Below, in pieces: positions 1 to 6,189 of a stretch of DNA of 28,188 bases (position 1 is the stretch's first letter; every line of letters starts with the position of its first letter). The stretch covers positions 1 to 28,188 of the forward strand of contig JBQTIP010000066.1 of NCBI GenBank assembly GCA_052388025.1, read 5' to 3'. Position numbers and translations under genes: made by a program. The DNA is from JBQTIP01 sp052388025 (lineage in GTDB: Bacteria > Actinomycetota > UBA4738 > HRBIN12). Under the pieces are notes generated by a model that saw nothing but the letters and a program-made list of their open reading frames with translations, had not been told where the DNA came from and did not search any database.

Positions 1-255
1 GTCATCCAGGAGCAGCTCACATCACGCCTTCCCTTGAAGGACGGGCGGACGCATCGGCTGGCCGTGGCGATCTTGCGGGAGACGCGCATGCCCGCCGTAC
101 AGGTCGAACCGTGCTTCCTCACCAACCCCCGGGAGGAGCAGCTCCTCGCGGACGCGGAGTTTCGCCGGCAGGCGGCGGCGGCGATCGCCGACGGAGTCGA
201 GCGGTTCCTCGGCGCCGTGAACGCAGGTCCGGTCCCGCGGGCAGCTACCGAGTAG
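1..255 (+). CDS. N-acetylmuramoyl-L-alanine amidase, C-terminal fragment (Amidase_3, CwlM-like), cut by window edge
   Basis: The frame is open from the first base to TAG at 253-255, giving 84 residues with no start in the window. The segment LRETRMPAVQVEPCFLTNP followed by EEQLLAD matches the end of zinc-dependent Amidase_3 enzymes, which cut the bond between MurNAc and L-Ala in peptidoglycan; the Glu of VEP sits where the family has its second catalytic acid. In many actinobacteria an amidase of this kind (CwlM type) lies close to parAB, which fits here. CwlM-like members can be regulators rather than active enzymes, and the zinc ligands lie outside the window, so activity cannot be judged. 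The end overlaps the convergent acetyltransferase gene by 11 bases. Confidence 0.8.
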   Translation, partial: VIQEQLTSRLPLKDGRTHRLAVAILRETRMPAVQVEPCFLTNPREEQLLADAEFRRQAAAAIADGVERFLGAVNAGPVPRAATE

Positions 256-829
256 CCATCTCGGATGGCAGCGGCACCGCCGCCCCCGCGACGTGCTCGC
301 GAGGCCGGGCCGCCGCCCTGAGATCCAGGCGCAGAAGCGGATAGCGCGGGTGGTCGCGGATGACGGCGAAGTCATTCGAAGCGAGGAACGTTACGGGCAG
401 CACCCAGCTCCCGTCCCAGGACCGATCACCGAGGGACTCCACCGCCCGGTAGCCGCGGTCGACCAGATCGCGGGCCACCTCGCGAACCAGCTCCGAGCCG
501 AGGCCGCGCCCCCTCCGGCCTTCCTCGACGTAGCAGTACGACAGATACACTGCGTCCGGCGAAACCGCGGCCGCCGCGGGGTAGTCCGCCAGACGTGGGA
601 ACAGCGTCGCCGGCGCATATTGCGCGAACGCCAGAGCCTCGCCGTCCTCGACAACGAGCTTCCCGCACCGGCCCCACTCCAAGAGCGTGGAGGAGAACCA
701 CTCCTCCTTCTCGAAGCGCGGATCGAGGTCGGGATCATTCTGGGTGAGCTCCCAGAAGACGCTCGCCATGCACGCCTTCGGCAACAGACGGAAGCTCTCG
801 AGGTCCACATCGACGATGCGTTCTCGCAC
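245..829 (-). CDS. GNAT family N-acetyltransferase
   Basis: This is a 194-residue protein. I chose the GTG at 829 because GGAGG lies five bases upstream; the frame stays open much further upstream but that part reads as antisense of the next gene. Motif A of the GNAT fold, which binds acetyl-CoA pyrophosphate, is visible around residues 99-115 (VEEGRRGRGLGSELV, the R-G-x-G-x-G/A type), preceded by a hydrophobic strand (YLSYCYV). The region around 130-165 has the usual last strands, including NDFAVIRDHPRYPLLRL. The acyl acceptor cannot be predicted. A 52-codon membrane-protein frame ends 14 bases upstream, so the two are probably cotranscribed. It is convergent with the amidase gene. Confidence 0.8.
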   Translation of the reverse strand: MRERIVDVDLESFRLLPKACMASVFWELTQNDPDLDPRFEKEEWFSSTLLEWGRCGKLVVEDGEALAFAQYAPATLFPRLADYPAAAAVSPDAVYLSYCYVEEGRRGRGLGSELVREVARDLVDRGYRAVESLGDRSWDGSWVLPVTFLASNDFAVIRDHPRYPLLRLDLRAAARPREHVAGAAVPLPSEMATR

Positions 830-843
830 TGGGGCCTCCGCGG

Positions 844-1002
844 TCAGCGGCGCATCCGGCGAGCGCCCCGGGTCCGGGCTAGGACGGCCATGAGCGCGCC
901 CAGCGCAAGGCCCAGCACGACTGCCCTCGTCGCTCGCGCGACCTCGTCGGAGGAAGGCCTGTCCGTGCGAGGATTGTAAGACCCCGGCGCCGGCGCGTAC
1001 AT
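844..1002 (-). CDS. small single-pass membrane protein, unknown function
   Basis: ATG at 1002 opens a 52-codon frame ending in TGA at 844. The product has a Pro/Ser/Asp-rich N-terminus, one hydrophobic helix (residues about 28-42, VVLGLALGALMAVLA) and an Arg-rich end (ARTRGARRMRR), as in a small inner-membrane protein with its basic end in the cytoplasm. The stop lies 14 bases before the GTG of the acetyltransferase, whose ribosome site falls in that gap, which suggests a two-gene transcript. No good ribosome site precedes the ATG. It is divergent from the LLM gene, and the two starts are only 23 bases apart. I recognise no family; support is the hydrophobic profile and operon spacing only. 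Confidence 0.45.
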   Translation of the reverse strand: MYAPAPGSYNPRTDRPSSDEVARATRAVVLGLALGALMAVLARTRGARRMRR

Positions 1003-1024
1003 GGGTCGTTCTCAAGGAGGGAGC

Positions 1025-1978
1025 ATGCGGTTCTGCCTCATGGTCGAAGGCCAGGAGGGCATCACGTGGGACGAGTGGCTCGCCCTCTCCGGGGCCTGCG
1101 AGCGGCTCGGCTACGAGGCCCTGTTCACGTCCGACCATTACCTTTCCGTGCAGGGCCGGCCCGACCGCGGCTCGGCCGATGCGTGGACGCTGATGGCGGC
1201 GCTGGCGGCTCGCACCAGCCGGATCCGGCTGGGCACCCTGGTCTCGCCGGTCACGTTCCGCCATCCGGCGGCGCTGGCGAAGATCGCAACGACCGTCGAC
1301 CACATCTCCGGCGGCAGGGTCGAGATCGGGATGGGCGCCGGCTGGTGGGAGGACGAGCATAGAAGCCACGGCTTCCGGTTTCCGCCGCCCGGGGAACGGC
1401 TCCGGTTGCTCGAGGAGCAGCTCGCGATCGTTCACGGACTGCTCTCCGATGAAGAGCTCTCGTTCGACGGTGAGCACTACCGGCTCGAGCATTGCCGGTT
1501 CATGCCGAAGCCGATCCAGCGGCCGCACCCGACGATCATCGTGGGCGGAAAGGGAAAGCCTCGGATCGCCCGGCTGGTCGCGCGATGGGCCGATGAGTTC
1601 AACACGGTGGGCGGAACCCCCGAGGAGGTGCGGGAACGCTACACGCGCGTGCGCGACGCGGTCGACGCGGCGCGGCGCGACCAGACGACCGTCACCACCT
1701 CCCTCATGACCTGGGTGTTCGTGGGCGATACCGATGAGGAATGGAAGGCTCGGGTCGAGCGGGCGCGGCGGCGGGACCCAAGCGCCGGCGCCTTCGACGC
1801 GTACCTTGCGGATATCGAGCGCGACTGCATCGTCGGCCGGCCCGACCGGGCCGCCGAGCGCCTGAGCGAGTACGCTTCCGCCGGCGTGCAGCGGATCATG
1901 CTGAACCACGAGCTCTACGACGACCTCGACATGGTCGAGCTCCTTGCGACGCAGGTCTTTCCGAAGGTTGGCGGATGA
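1025..1978 (+). CDS. LLM class F420-dependent (luciferase-like) oxidoreductase
   Basis: This 317-residue protein starts at ATG 1025, set by AAGGAGG ending five bases upstream; an in-frame ATG at 1001 lies before the ribosome site and is not used. It is a bacterial-luciferase-like TIM barrel: an N-terminal FCLMVEGQ strand, a GYEALFTSDHY segment, TSRIRLGTLVSPVTFRHPA (typical of F420-dependent members), DHISGGRVEIGMGAGW, and PHPTIIVGGKGKPRIARL before the last strands. Members use reduced F420 or FMN to act on many substrates, and the substrate here is unknown. F420-type members are very common in Actinomycetota. The stop overlaps ATG 1975 of the broken DinB gene by four bases (ATGA), so the two were once translationally coupled. 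Confidence 0.9.
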   Translation: MRFCLMVEGQEGITWDEWLALSGACERLGYEALFTSDHYLSVQGRPDRGSADAWTLMAALAARTSRIRLGTLVSPVTFRHPAALAKIATTVDHISGGRVEIGMGAGWWEDEHRSHGFRFPPPGERLRLLEEQLAIVHGLLSDEELSFDGEHYRLEHCRFMPKPIQRPHPTIIVGGKGKPRIARLVARWADEFNTVGGTPEEVRERYTRVRDAVDAARRDQTTVTTSLMTWVFVGDTDEEWKARVERARRRDPSAGAFDAYLADIERDCIVGRPDRAAERLSEYASAGVQRIMLNHELYDDLDMVELLATQVFPKVGG

Positions 1979-2314
1979 CGCTCGCGATGGCCTGCCTTCC
2001 GCAGCGCCCGCCGCCCCCCGGGTCCGAGAAGGACATGCTCACGCGCTTCCTCGACTATCAACGCGGGATCGTGCGGCGCAAGACCGCGGGCCTCCCCGAC
2101 GAAGACCTTCGCGACCGATGACTCCATCCGCCGACGAGGTGGAGCGCTCGCAGGCGATCGCGGCAGCCGCAGACCTAGACGAGGTCGCCAACGATCCCGA
2201 GGGCGAGGGCAGGACGATGCGCTGGATCCTTCTGCATATGATCGAGGAGATCGCCCGCCACCTCGCCACGCGGACATCATCCGCGAGAACCTGGACGGCT
2301 CTACGGGCGATTAG
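1975..2314 (+). pseudogene. DinB/DUF664 family protein, broken by an internal deletion and a frameshift
   Basis: The first part (48 residues, ATG 1975 to TGA 2119-2121) reads MLTRFLDYQRGIVRRKTAGL then PDEDLRDR, the usual start of DUF664 DinB-like proteins, four-helix bundles that often bind a metal. The next part, in another frame from about 2118, gives PSADEVERSQAIAAA and later MRWILLHMIEEIARH, the C-terminal half of the same family. About 60 residues that normally lie between (the SLLGLVKHL and ERWWF region) are missing. After IARHL the frame shifts again: HADIIRENLDGSTGD and a TAG at 2312-2314 complete the family end if one base is restored near 2263-2267. The gene was coupled to the LLM oxidoreductase and is now probably non-functional, unless the lesions are sequencing errors. 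Confidence 0.7.
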
Positions 2315-2423
2315 GCGCGGACCGTTCGAAGATGCCTTGCCGCGCGCTGCCGCCGGTGCGACACTGCCCGCGTGAGCGCGATCCGTCGCAGGGGTCGGAC
2401 TGCTCCTCATCGCCTTCCTTCCG

Positions 2424-2648
2424 ATGGCCCTCTTCATGTACGCCGTCAGCCAGGCCGTCCACCACCGTCGGTGGGTCTTTGTCCTGCTCATGGCGCCTCT
2501 TTCGCTCCTCGCGGTGATTCAGTATCTCTCCGATACCACCCTCGCCGGATGGACCCACCAGCTCTCAGCGATGGCGCTCTGGCTCACCGTGGGGTACGCG
2601 GTCTTCCGCCGCTGCCCGCACAGAGTGGCCCGCACGGCGCCCTCGTGA
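2424..2648 (+). CDS. small hydrophobic membrane protein, frame probably broken near its start
   Basis: The 74-residue frame from ATG 2424 holds three hydrophobic stretches (start to about residue 10, RRWVFVLLMAPLSLLAVIQY, and LSAMALWLTVGYAVF). Upstream in the same frame the hydrophobic run continues (GLLLIAFLP) without any ATG, GTG or TTG before a stop at 2373, so ATG 2424 would cut the first helix in half. A GTG at 2372 in the neighbouring frame (SAIRRRG) would join smoothly if one base were added near 2391. I therefore suspect a one-base loss, real or from sequencing. No family recognised. It lies just after the DinB remnant, so the whole 1975-2648 stretch may be decaying. Confidence 0.4.
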   Translation: MALFMYAVSQAVHHRRWVFVLLMAPLSLLAVIQYLSDTTLAGWTHQLSAMALWLTVGYAVFRRCPHRVARTAPS

Positions 2649-2689
2649 GAATCCTGCCCGTCGATCCGCCCGTTTCCGACGGCGCAACT

Positions 2690-2746
2690 AGTCCATCGCA
2701 GACTAGCCGTAGAGTTCCAGCTAGTCTGGTCCAGACTAGCTGGAAC
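2690..2746. promoter_or_regulatory. two CTAG-centred inverted repeats, possible operator for the VOC gene
   Basis: At 2714-2746 two perfect 16-base arms (GTTCCAGCTAGTCTGG and its complement) are separated by a single T, forming a 33-base palindrome. Just upstream, at 2690-2706, CTAGTC and GACTAG face each other across seven bases. The shared AGACTAG word thus appears several times within 60 bases, although CTAG is a generally rare tetramer. A possible minus-10 box, TAGAGT, lies at 2763-2768, which would place the end of the palindrome over the minus-35 region of a promoter for the VOC gene. That fits a repressor site, but the element could also be a stem-loop terminator for the upstream genes (no T-run follows). 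Confidence 0.5.
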
Positions 2747-2810
2747 CTCGCCGGCGGCAGCCTAGAGTCAAGTCTTTCCCATGTAGCGTGACCGCGTCCA
2801 GGAGGCCGCC

Positions 2811-3221
2811 CTGTCGTTCAGCATCCAACACATCGACCACGTCGCCGTCACCGTTCGGGACGTTGACCGGTCCATCGCTTGGTACCGGGACGTCCTCGGC
2901 TTGGAGCGCCGTCACGAGAAAGCCTGGGACGAGCCTGTCATGATGTGCGCCGGACCGACCTGCGTCGCCCTCTTCCGGGCCTCGATAGAGGACCCACATC
3001 CTCCGGCGGGGACCGACACCATCTCATTGCGCCACATCGCGTTCCGGCTCGACGGGGTCGGGTTCGAGAACGTGCACTCCGAGCTGCTCCGGCGGGGGAT
3101 CCCGGTGGAGCTTGCCGATCACGGCATCGCCCACTCCATCTACATCGCGGACCCCGACGGTCACCGGATCGAGCTCACAACCTACGACCTCGATCGCCCG
3201 GAAGGGGCGGCGGCGCTGTGA
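2811..3221 (+). CDS. VOC family (glyoxalase/bleomycin-resistance-like) protein, CTG start
   Basis: The protein is 136 residues long. The frame opens at 2787 and contains no ATG, GTG or TTG before the fold starts; AGGAGG at 2800-2805 sits five bases before CTG 2811, so CTG is the best start. The sequence begins SFSIQHIDHVAVTVRD and has SIAWYRDVLGLE, then LRHIAFRLDG and SIYIADPDGHRIELTTYD, the paired beta-alpha-beta-beta-beta modules of the vicinal oxygen chelate family. Likely metal ligands are the His of HIDHV, the His of RHIAF and the Glu of RIELT. Members include glyoxalase I, dioxygenases and antibiotic-binding proteins; the substrate is unknown. It ends six bases before the convergent parB gene. 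A paired palindrome upstream may control it. Confidence 0.85.
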   Translation: MSFSIQHIDHVAVTVRDVDRSIAWYRDVLGLERRHEKAWDEPVMMCAGPTCVALFRASIEDPHPPAGTDTISLRHIAFRLDGVGFENVHSELLRRGIPVELADHGIAHSIYIADPDGHRIELTTYDLDRPEGAAAL

Positions 3222-3227
3222 GGAGGA

Positions 3228-4109
3228 TCAGTCGGGCGCCAGGCCCGGCCCCGATCCGATGATCTCCGAGACGATCCGCTCAAGGTCGTCGGCCGAGCCG
3301 AACTCGACGATGATCCTGCCTCGCTTCTTCCCCATCTGGATCTGAACCCGCGTCGCCAGCTGCTCGGACAAGATCTCCTCGACCTCCGACAGCGCGGTGT
3401 CATCGGGCCCCGGGGCCGGCTTCACGGGCTTCGGCGCGCTTGCCACCGCCGGGTGCTCGAGGTAGTTCCGAACCAGCTCCTCCACCTCCCGCACCGACAG
3501 CTCCTCGGCGGCCGCCCGCAAGGCAAGCGAGGTCTGCGCCTCCGCGTCCGGCAACCCGAGAAGGGCGCGCCCGTGGCCGGCCTGGATCTTGCTCTCGGCG
3601 AGCAGCTGCTGAACGGCCGACGGCAGCTGTAGAAGCCGGATCGTGTTCGCGACGTGGGACCGGGAGACACCGAGTCGCTCGGCCAGTGTCTCCTGCGTGA
3701 GACCCAGTTCCTCCAGCAGCTCCCGGAATGCCTCGGCCAGCTCGATCGGGCCCAGGTCCTCGCGGTGGATGTTCTCAATGAGCGCCTCGCGCAGGGACTC
3801 GGTGTCGTCGCTGTCGCGGATCACGACCGGGATCGTCGCCAGGCCGGCTCGTTTCGCCGCCCGCAGCCGGCGCTCCCCCGCGATCAGCTCGTATCCGCCC
3901 GAGGTCTTCCGGACGACGATCGGCTGGATGACCCCTACCTCCTCGATCGAGCGCGCGAGTGCCTCCAACGAGTCGTCGGCGAACAGTATCCGCGGCTGCC
4001 TCCGGTTGGGCGCCACGGCACCAACGGGCACCTCGAGGAGGCCCACGCCCTCCTCGACGGCCCCAGGGATCAGCGCGGACAGACCGCGTCCCAGCCCCCC
4101 TCGCTTCAT
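3228..4109 (-). CDS. parB: chromosome partitioning protein ParB (parS-binding CTPase clamp)
   Basis: This 293-residue protein starts at ATG 4109, preceded by AAGGAGGAGAGGG, with the typical MKRGGLGRGLSALIP opening. The ParB/sulfiredoxin-like CTP-binding domain spans about 24-115 and shows NRRQPR, IQPIVVR, AGERRLRAA (77-85) and the ENIHREDLGPIE motif (112-123). A helix-turn-helix follows (about 138-160, TQETLAERLGVSRSHVAN), then a spacer and a C-terminal dimerisation domain ending DLERIVSEIIGSG. ParB loads on parS, slides as a clamp and works with ParA to move newly copied origins. Its start overlaps the parA stop by four bases (ATGA), so the genes are translationally coupled. A good parS site lies about 2 kb away at the rsmG start. 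Confidence 0.97.
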   Translation of the reverse strand: MKRGGLGRGLSALIPGAVEEGVGLLEVPVGAVAPNRRQPRILFADDSLEALARSIEEVGVIQPIVVRKTSGGYELIAGERRLRAAKRAGLATIPVVIRDSDDTESLREALIENIHREDLGPIELAEAFRELLEELGLTQETLAERLGVSRSHVANTIRLLQLPSAVQQLLAESKIQAGHGRALLGLPDAEAQTSLALRAAAEELSVREVEELVRNYLEHPAVASAPKPVKPAPGPDDTALSEVEEILSEQLATRVQIQMGKKRGRIIVEFGSADDLERIVSEIIGSGPGLAPD

Positions 4110-5530
4110 CCCTCTCCTCCTTTGCGGAACAGACGCCATTTCTTCTTCTTCTGTCGGGGTTCAGCCAGGTCGTCCGCAACCTCGACTGTAACTTCAGGTT
4201 CATTCTCTAGCTCGGCGCCCGCCTCTGGCGCCGCCCCGTCCTGCTCTCCCGGCTCGAGCCGACCGACCTCCTCCTCGGTCATCGCCGAGACGGGCGACTC
4301 CGGAGCCAGCTCCGGCTCCTCCTCAGCCTCGCCCGAGACCTCCGCCTCGAGGACCTCCATTAGGTCTTCCGCCTCTACATCCTCCGCCTCGGGCGGTGGC
4401 GGAGGCTCCGGCTCCGGCGGCACGTCCGCGCCTCGCTCCGGCTGGACGGACTCCGGCGCCGTCGATTCCTCGTCGGACTGCGGGGGGCCGACGTCGACCG
4501 GCGAAGGCTCGGGTGGAGAGATCACGACCCTCGGCAGCTCGTCCAGGACCGGCATGGCCTCTCCGAACGGTTCCCGCTCGGCCACCTCATGTGCCAGCGC
4601 GCGGTAGGACTCAGCGCCCTTTGACTTCGGATCGTAGACGGTGATCGGCTGGCCGAACCCCGGCGCCTCCGAGAGCCGAACGGTCCTTGGGATGACGGCG
4701 TCGTACACCCGGTCTCCGAAGTACTTCCGCACTTCCTCGACCACCTGCTCGGAGAGCTTCGTCCGTGCGTCGAACATGGTCATCACGATGCCGGTGAGAC
4801 GGAGCTTGTGGTTCACGTTCTGCTGAACCAGCCGCACGTTGCGGAGCAGTTGCCCCAGCCCCTCGAGGGCGTAGTACTCGCACTGGATCGGCACGATCAG
4901 CTCCTCCGCCGCGGCGAGCGCGTTCACCGTCAGCAGGCCGAGCGATGGAGGGCAGTCCAGGAAGATGAAGTCGTAGGCTCCGACCCGGAGCGGCTCGAGC
5001 ACTCGCCTCAGGCGGAGCTCCCGAGAGAACTGGCTCACCAGCTCGATCTCGGCACCGGCCAAGTCGATGGTGGAGGGGATGGCGAAGAGCCCGCCGATGG
5101 ATGTTTCGACGATGGAGCCCTCGATCGGCGCCTCGGCGGCCATCACATCGTAGACCGTCACGTCTCTGGCCTCGTGCCGGATGCCCAAGCCCGTGGATGC
5201 GTTTCCTTGGGGATCCAGGTCGACCACCAGGACGCGGTATCCAAGCTCCACCAGGGCGGCGCCCAGGCTCACCGCCGTAGTGCTCTTGCCGACGCCGCCC
5301 TTCTGGTTCGCGACGGCAATGATCCGTGCAGTTCGCTTGGCCGGGTCCTCCGAAGGTGAAGTCACGCCTCCGCTCAAGTTGGACTTCAGTCGAGACTTCG
5401 CCGAGCTCGACGAGGTGTTCCCAGAGGTTTTGGCAGTTGTGGCCGCCGTTCGAGCTCCCTTGCCCCTCGCCCTGGGCGGCCGCGGGCCCTCCTTGGCTGC
5501 TGCACGAGGGCTTGGAGTGGGCTTAGTCAC
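4106..5530 (-). CDS. parA: chromosome partitioning ATPase ParA/Soj with long disordered N- and C-terminal extensions
   Basis: This 474-residue product is much longer than the usual 250-330. The deviant Walker A motif KGGVGKST is at about 77-84, with the signature Lys in QKGG, followed by VVDLDPQGNAS (about 102-112) and the Walker B-like FIFLDCPPS (about 188-196); the ATPase core runs about 66-320. The first 65 residues are Ala/Ser/Lys/Pro-rich. The last 150 residues are Glu/Pro-rich and end with a basic aromatic tip, RQKKKKWRLFRKGGEG. ParA forms an ATP-dependent gradient on the nucleoid that pulls ParB-parS complexes. GTG 5530 overlaps the rsmG stop (GTGA) and the stop overlaps parB (ATGA). 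An internal GTG before TSPSEDP has a badly spaced ribosome site and would remove only the N-terminal extension. Confidence 0.93.
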   Translation of the reverse strand: MTKPTPSPRAAAKEGPRPPRARGKGARTAATTAKTSGNTSSSSAKSRLKSNLSGGVTSPSEDPAKRTARIIAVANQKGGVGKSTTAVSLGAALVELGYRVLVVDLDPQGNASTGLGIRHEARDVTVYDVMAAEAPIEGSIVETSIGGLFAIPSTIDLAGAEIELVSQFSRELRLRRVLEPLRVGAYDFIFLDCPPSLGLLTVNALAAAEELIVPIQCEYYALEGLGQLLRNVRLVQQNVNHKLRLTGIVMTMFDARTKLSEQVVEEVRKYFGDRVYDAVIPRTVRLSEAPGFGQPITVYDPKSKGAESYRALAHEVAEREPFGEAMPVLDELPRVVISPPEPSPVDVGPPQSDEESTAPESVQPERGADVPPEPEPPPPPEAEDVEAEDLMEVLEAEVSGEAEEEPELAPESPVSAMTEEEVGRLEPGEQDGAAPEAGAELENEPEVTVEVADDLAEPRQKKKKWRLFRKGGEG

Positions 5531-6147
5531 TGCCGAGCCATGATAACCAGCGGTCCGTTGCTTTCAAGCACGGCATGGCGAAGAACCAGGGTGGAGGCGC
5601 CGCCCGGGAGCGGCCCCTCGGGGATCGCACTCTTGCCCGCGAAGTACACGAGCCGCCCGCGCGGGCCAAGTAGCGGCCTCGCCATCGCCCACAAGCGGGT
5701 GAGCCCTGCAATCGCCCGTGCGAAACACAGATCTCTCGGCTCCTCGAGCTCCTCGACCCGAGACGCCGCGACCGAGGCGTTCGCCAGACCGAGCTCCCCG
5801 ACGACCAGCTCCAGGAACGCAGCCCGCTTGCGACGCGACTCGACCATCGCGACTGAGAGACCCGGTCGGGCGATCGCGACGGGTATTCCCGGAAGGCCCG
5901 CGCCCGAGCCCAGGTCGTAGGCGGTCCGGTCCGTTGGGAGGACGGCGACGGCCGCCCGAAGGGAGTCGAGCACGTGACGCGTCCGCAGGCGGGCCGAGTC
6001 GCCTTCGCCGATCAGGCCGAGGGGGATCCCGCGGCTCAGGAGCAGGTCCTCGAACCGGGCCAGCTGCCTCAGCTGCTCCTCGTTCATGGCCAGCCCGAGC
6101 GACGAAACGTCGGCTCCGAGCTGCTCGGCGGCGTCATCGACGCTCAT
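5527..6147 (-). CDS. rsmG: 16S rRNA (guanine527-N7)-methyltransferase RsmG
   Basis: From ATG 6147 the protein has 206 residues, the usual length for GidB/RsmG, which methylates N7 of G527 in 16S rRNA using S-adenosylmethionine. The family start QLRQLARFEDLLLS is followed by RHVLDSLRA (about 57-65) and the SAM-binding loop DLGSGAGLPGIPVAIA (about 78-93), then VESRRKRAAFL and FARAIAGLTRLW. An alternative GTG at 6159 would add four residues and lies inside the parS site; neither start has a clear ribosome site, and I prefer the ATG. The stop overlaps the parA GTG by four bases, placing rsmG in one operon with parAB, as is common near actinobacterial origins. Loss of this enzyme is known to give low-level streptomycin resistance in other bacteria. 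Confidence 0.94.
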   Translation of the reverse strand: MSVDDAAEQLGADVSSLGLAMNEEQLRQLARFEDLLLSRGIPLGLIGEGDSARLRTRHVLDSLRAAVAVLPTDRTAYDLGSGAGLPGIPVAIARPGLSVAMVESRRKRAAFLELVVGELGLANASVAASRVEELEEPRDLCFARAIAGLTRLWAMARPLLGPRGRLVYFAGKSAIPEGPLPGGASTLVLRHAVLESNGPLVIMARQ

Positions 6148-6151
6148 CGTA

Positions 6152-6167
6152 TGTTTCACGTGAAACG
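6152..6167. promoter_or_regulatory. parS centromere-like site (ParB loading site)
   Basis: TGTTTCACGTGAAACG matches the bacterial parS consensus TGTTTCACGTGAAACA at 15 of 16 bases and contains the perfect GTTTCACGTGAAAC palindrome. It overlaps the 5' end of rsmG, about 2 kb from parB and 4 kb from oriC, where ParB is expected to load. It is the only close match I found by eye in the window; actinobacteria often carry several near the origin, so others may lie outside. Because it sits at the rsmG start, ParB bound here could also affect rsmG-parAB transcription (inference). Confidence 0.93.
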
Positions 6168-6189
6168 CGAGGTTGAGCCTGCCCCCGGC

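Noticed and set aside
830..1909. Long upstream extension of the acetyltransferase frame
   Set aside because: It runs antisense through the LLM gene; the GTG at 829 with GGAGG explains the start.
4430..4600. Repetitive Glu/Pro codons of the parA tail as a DNA repeat
   Set aside because: The repetition is low-complexity coding for an acidic linker, without exact repeat units.
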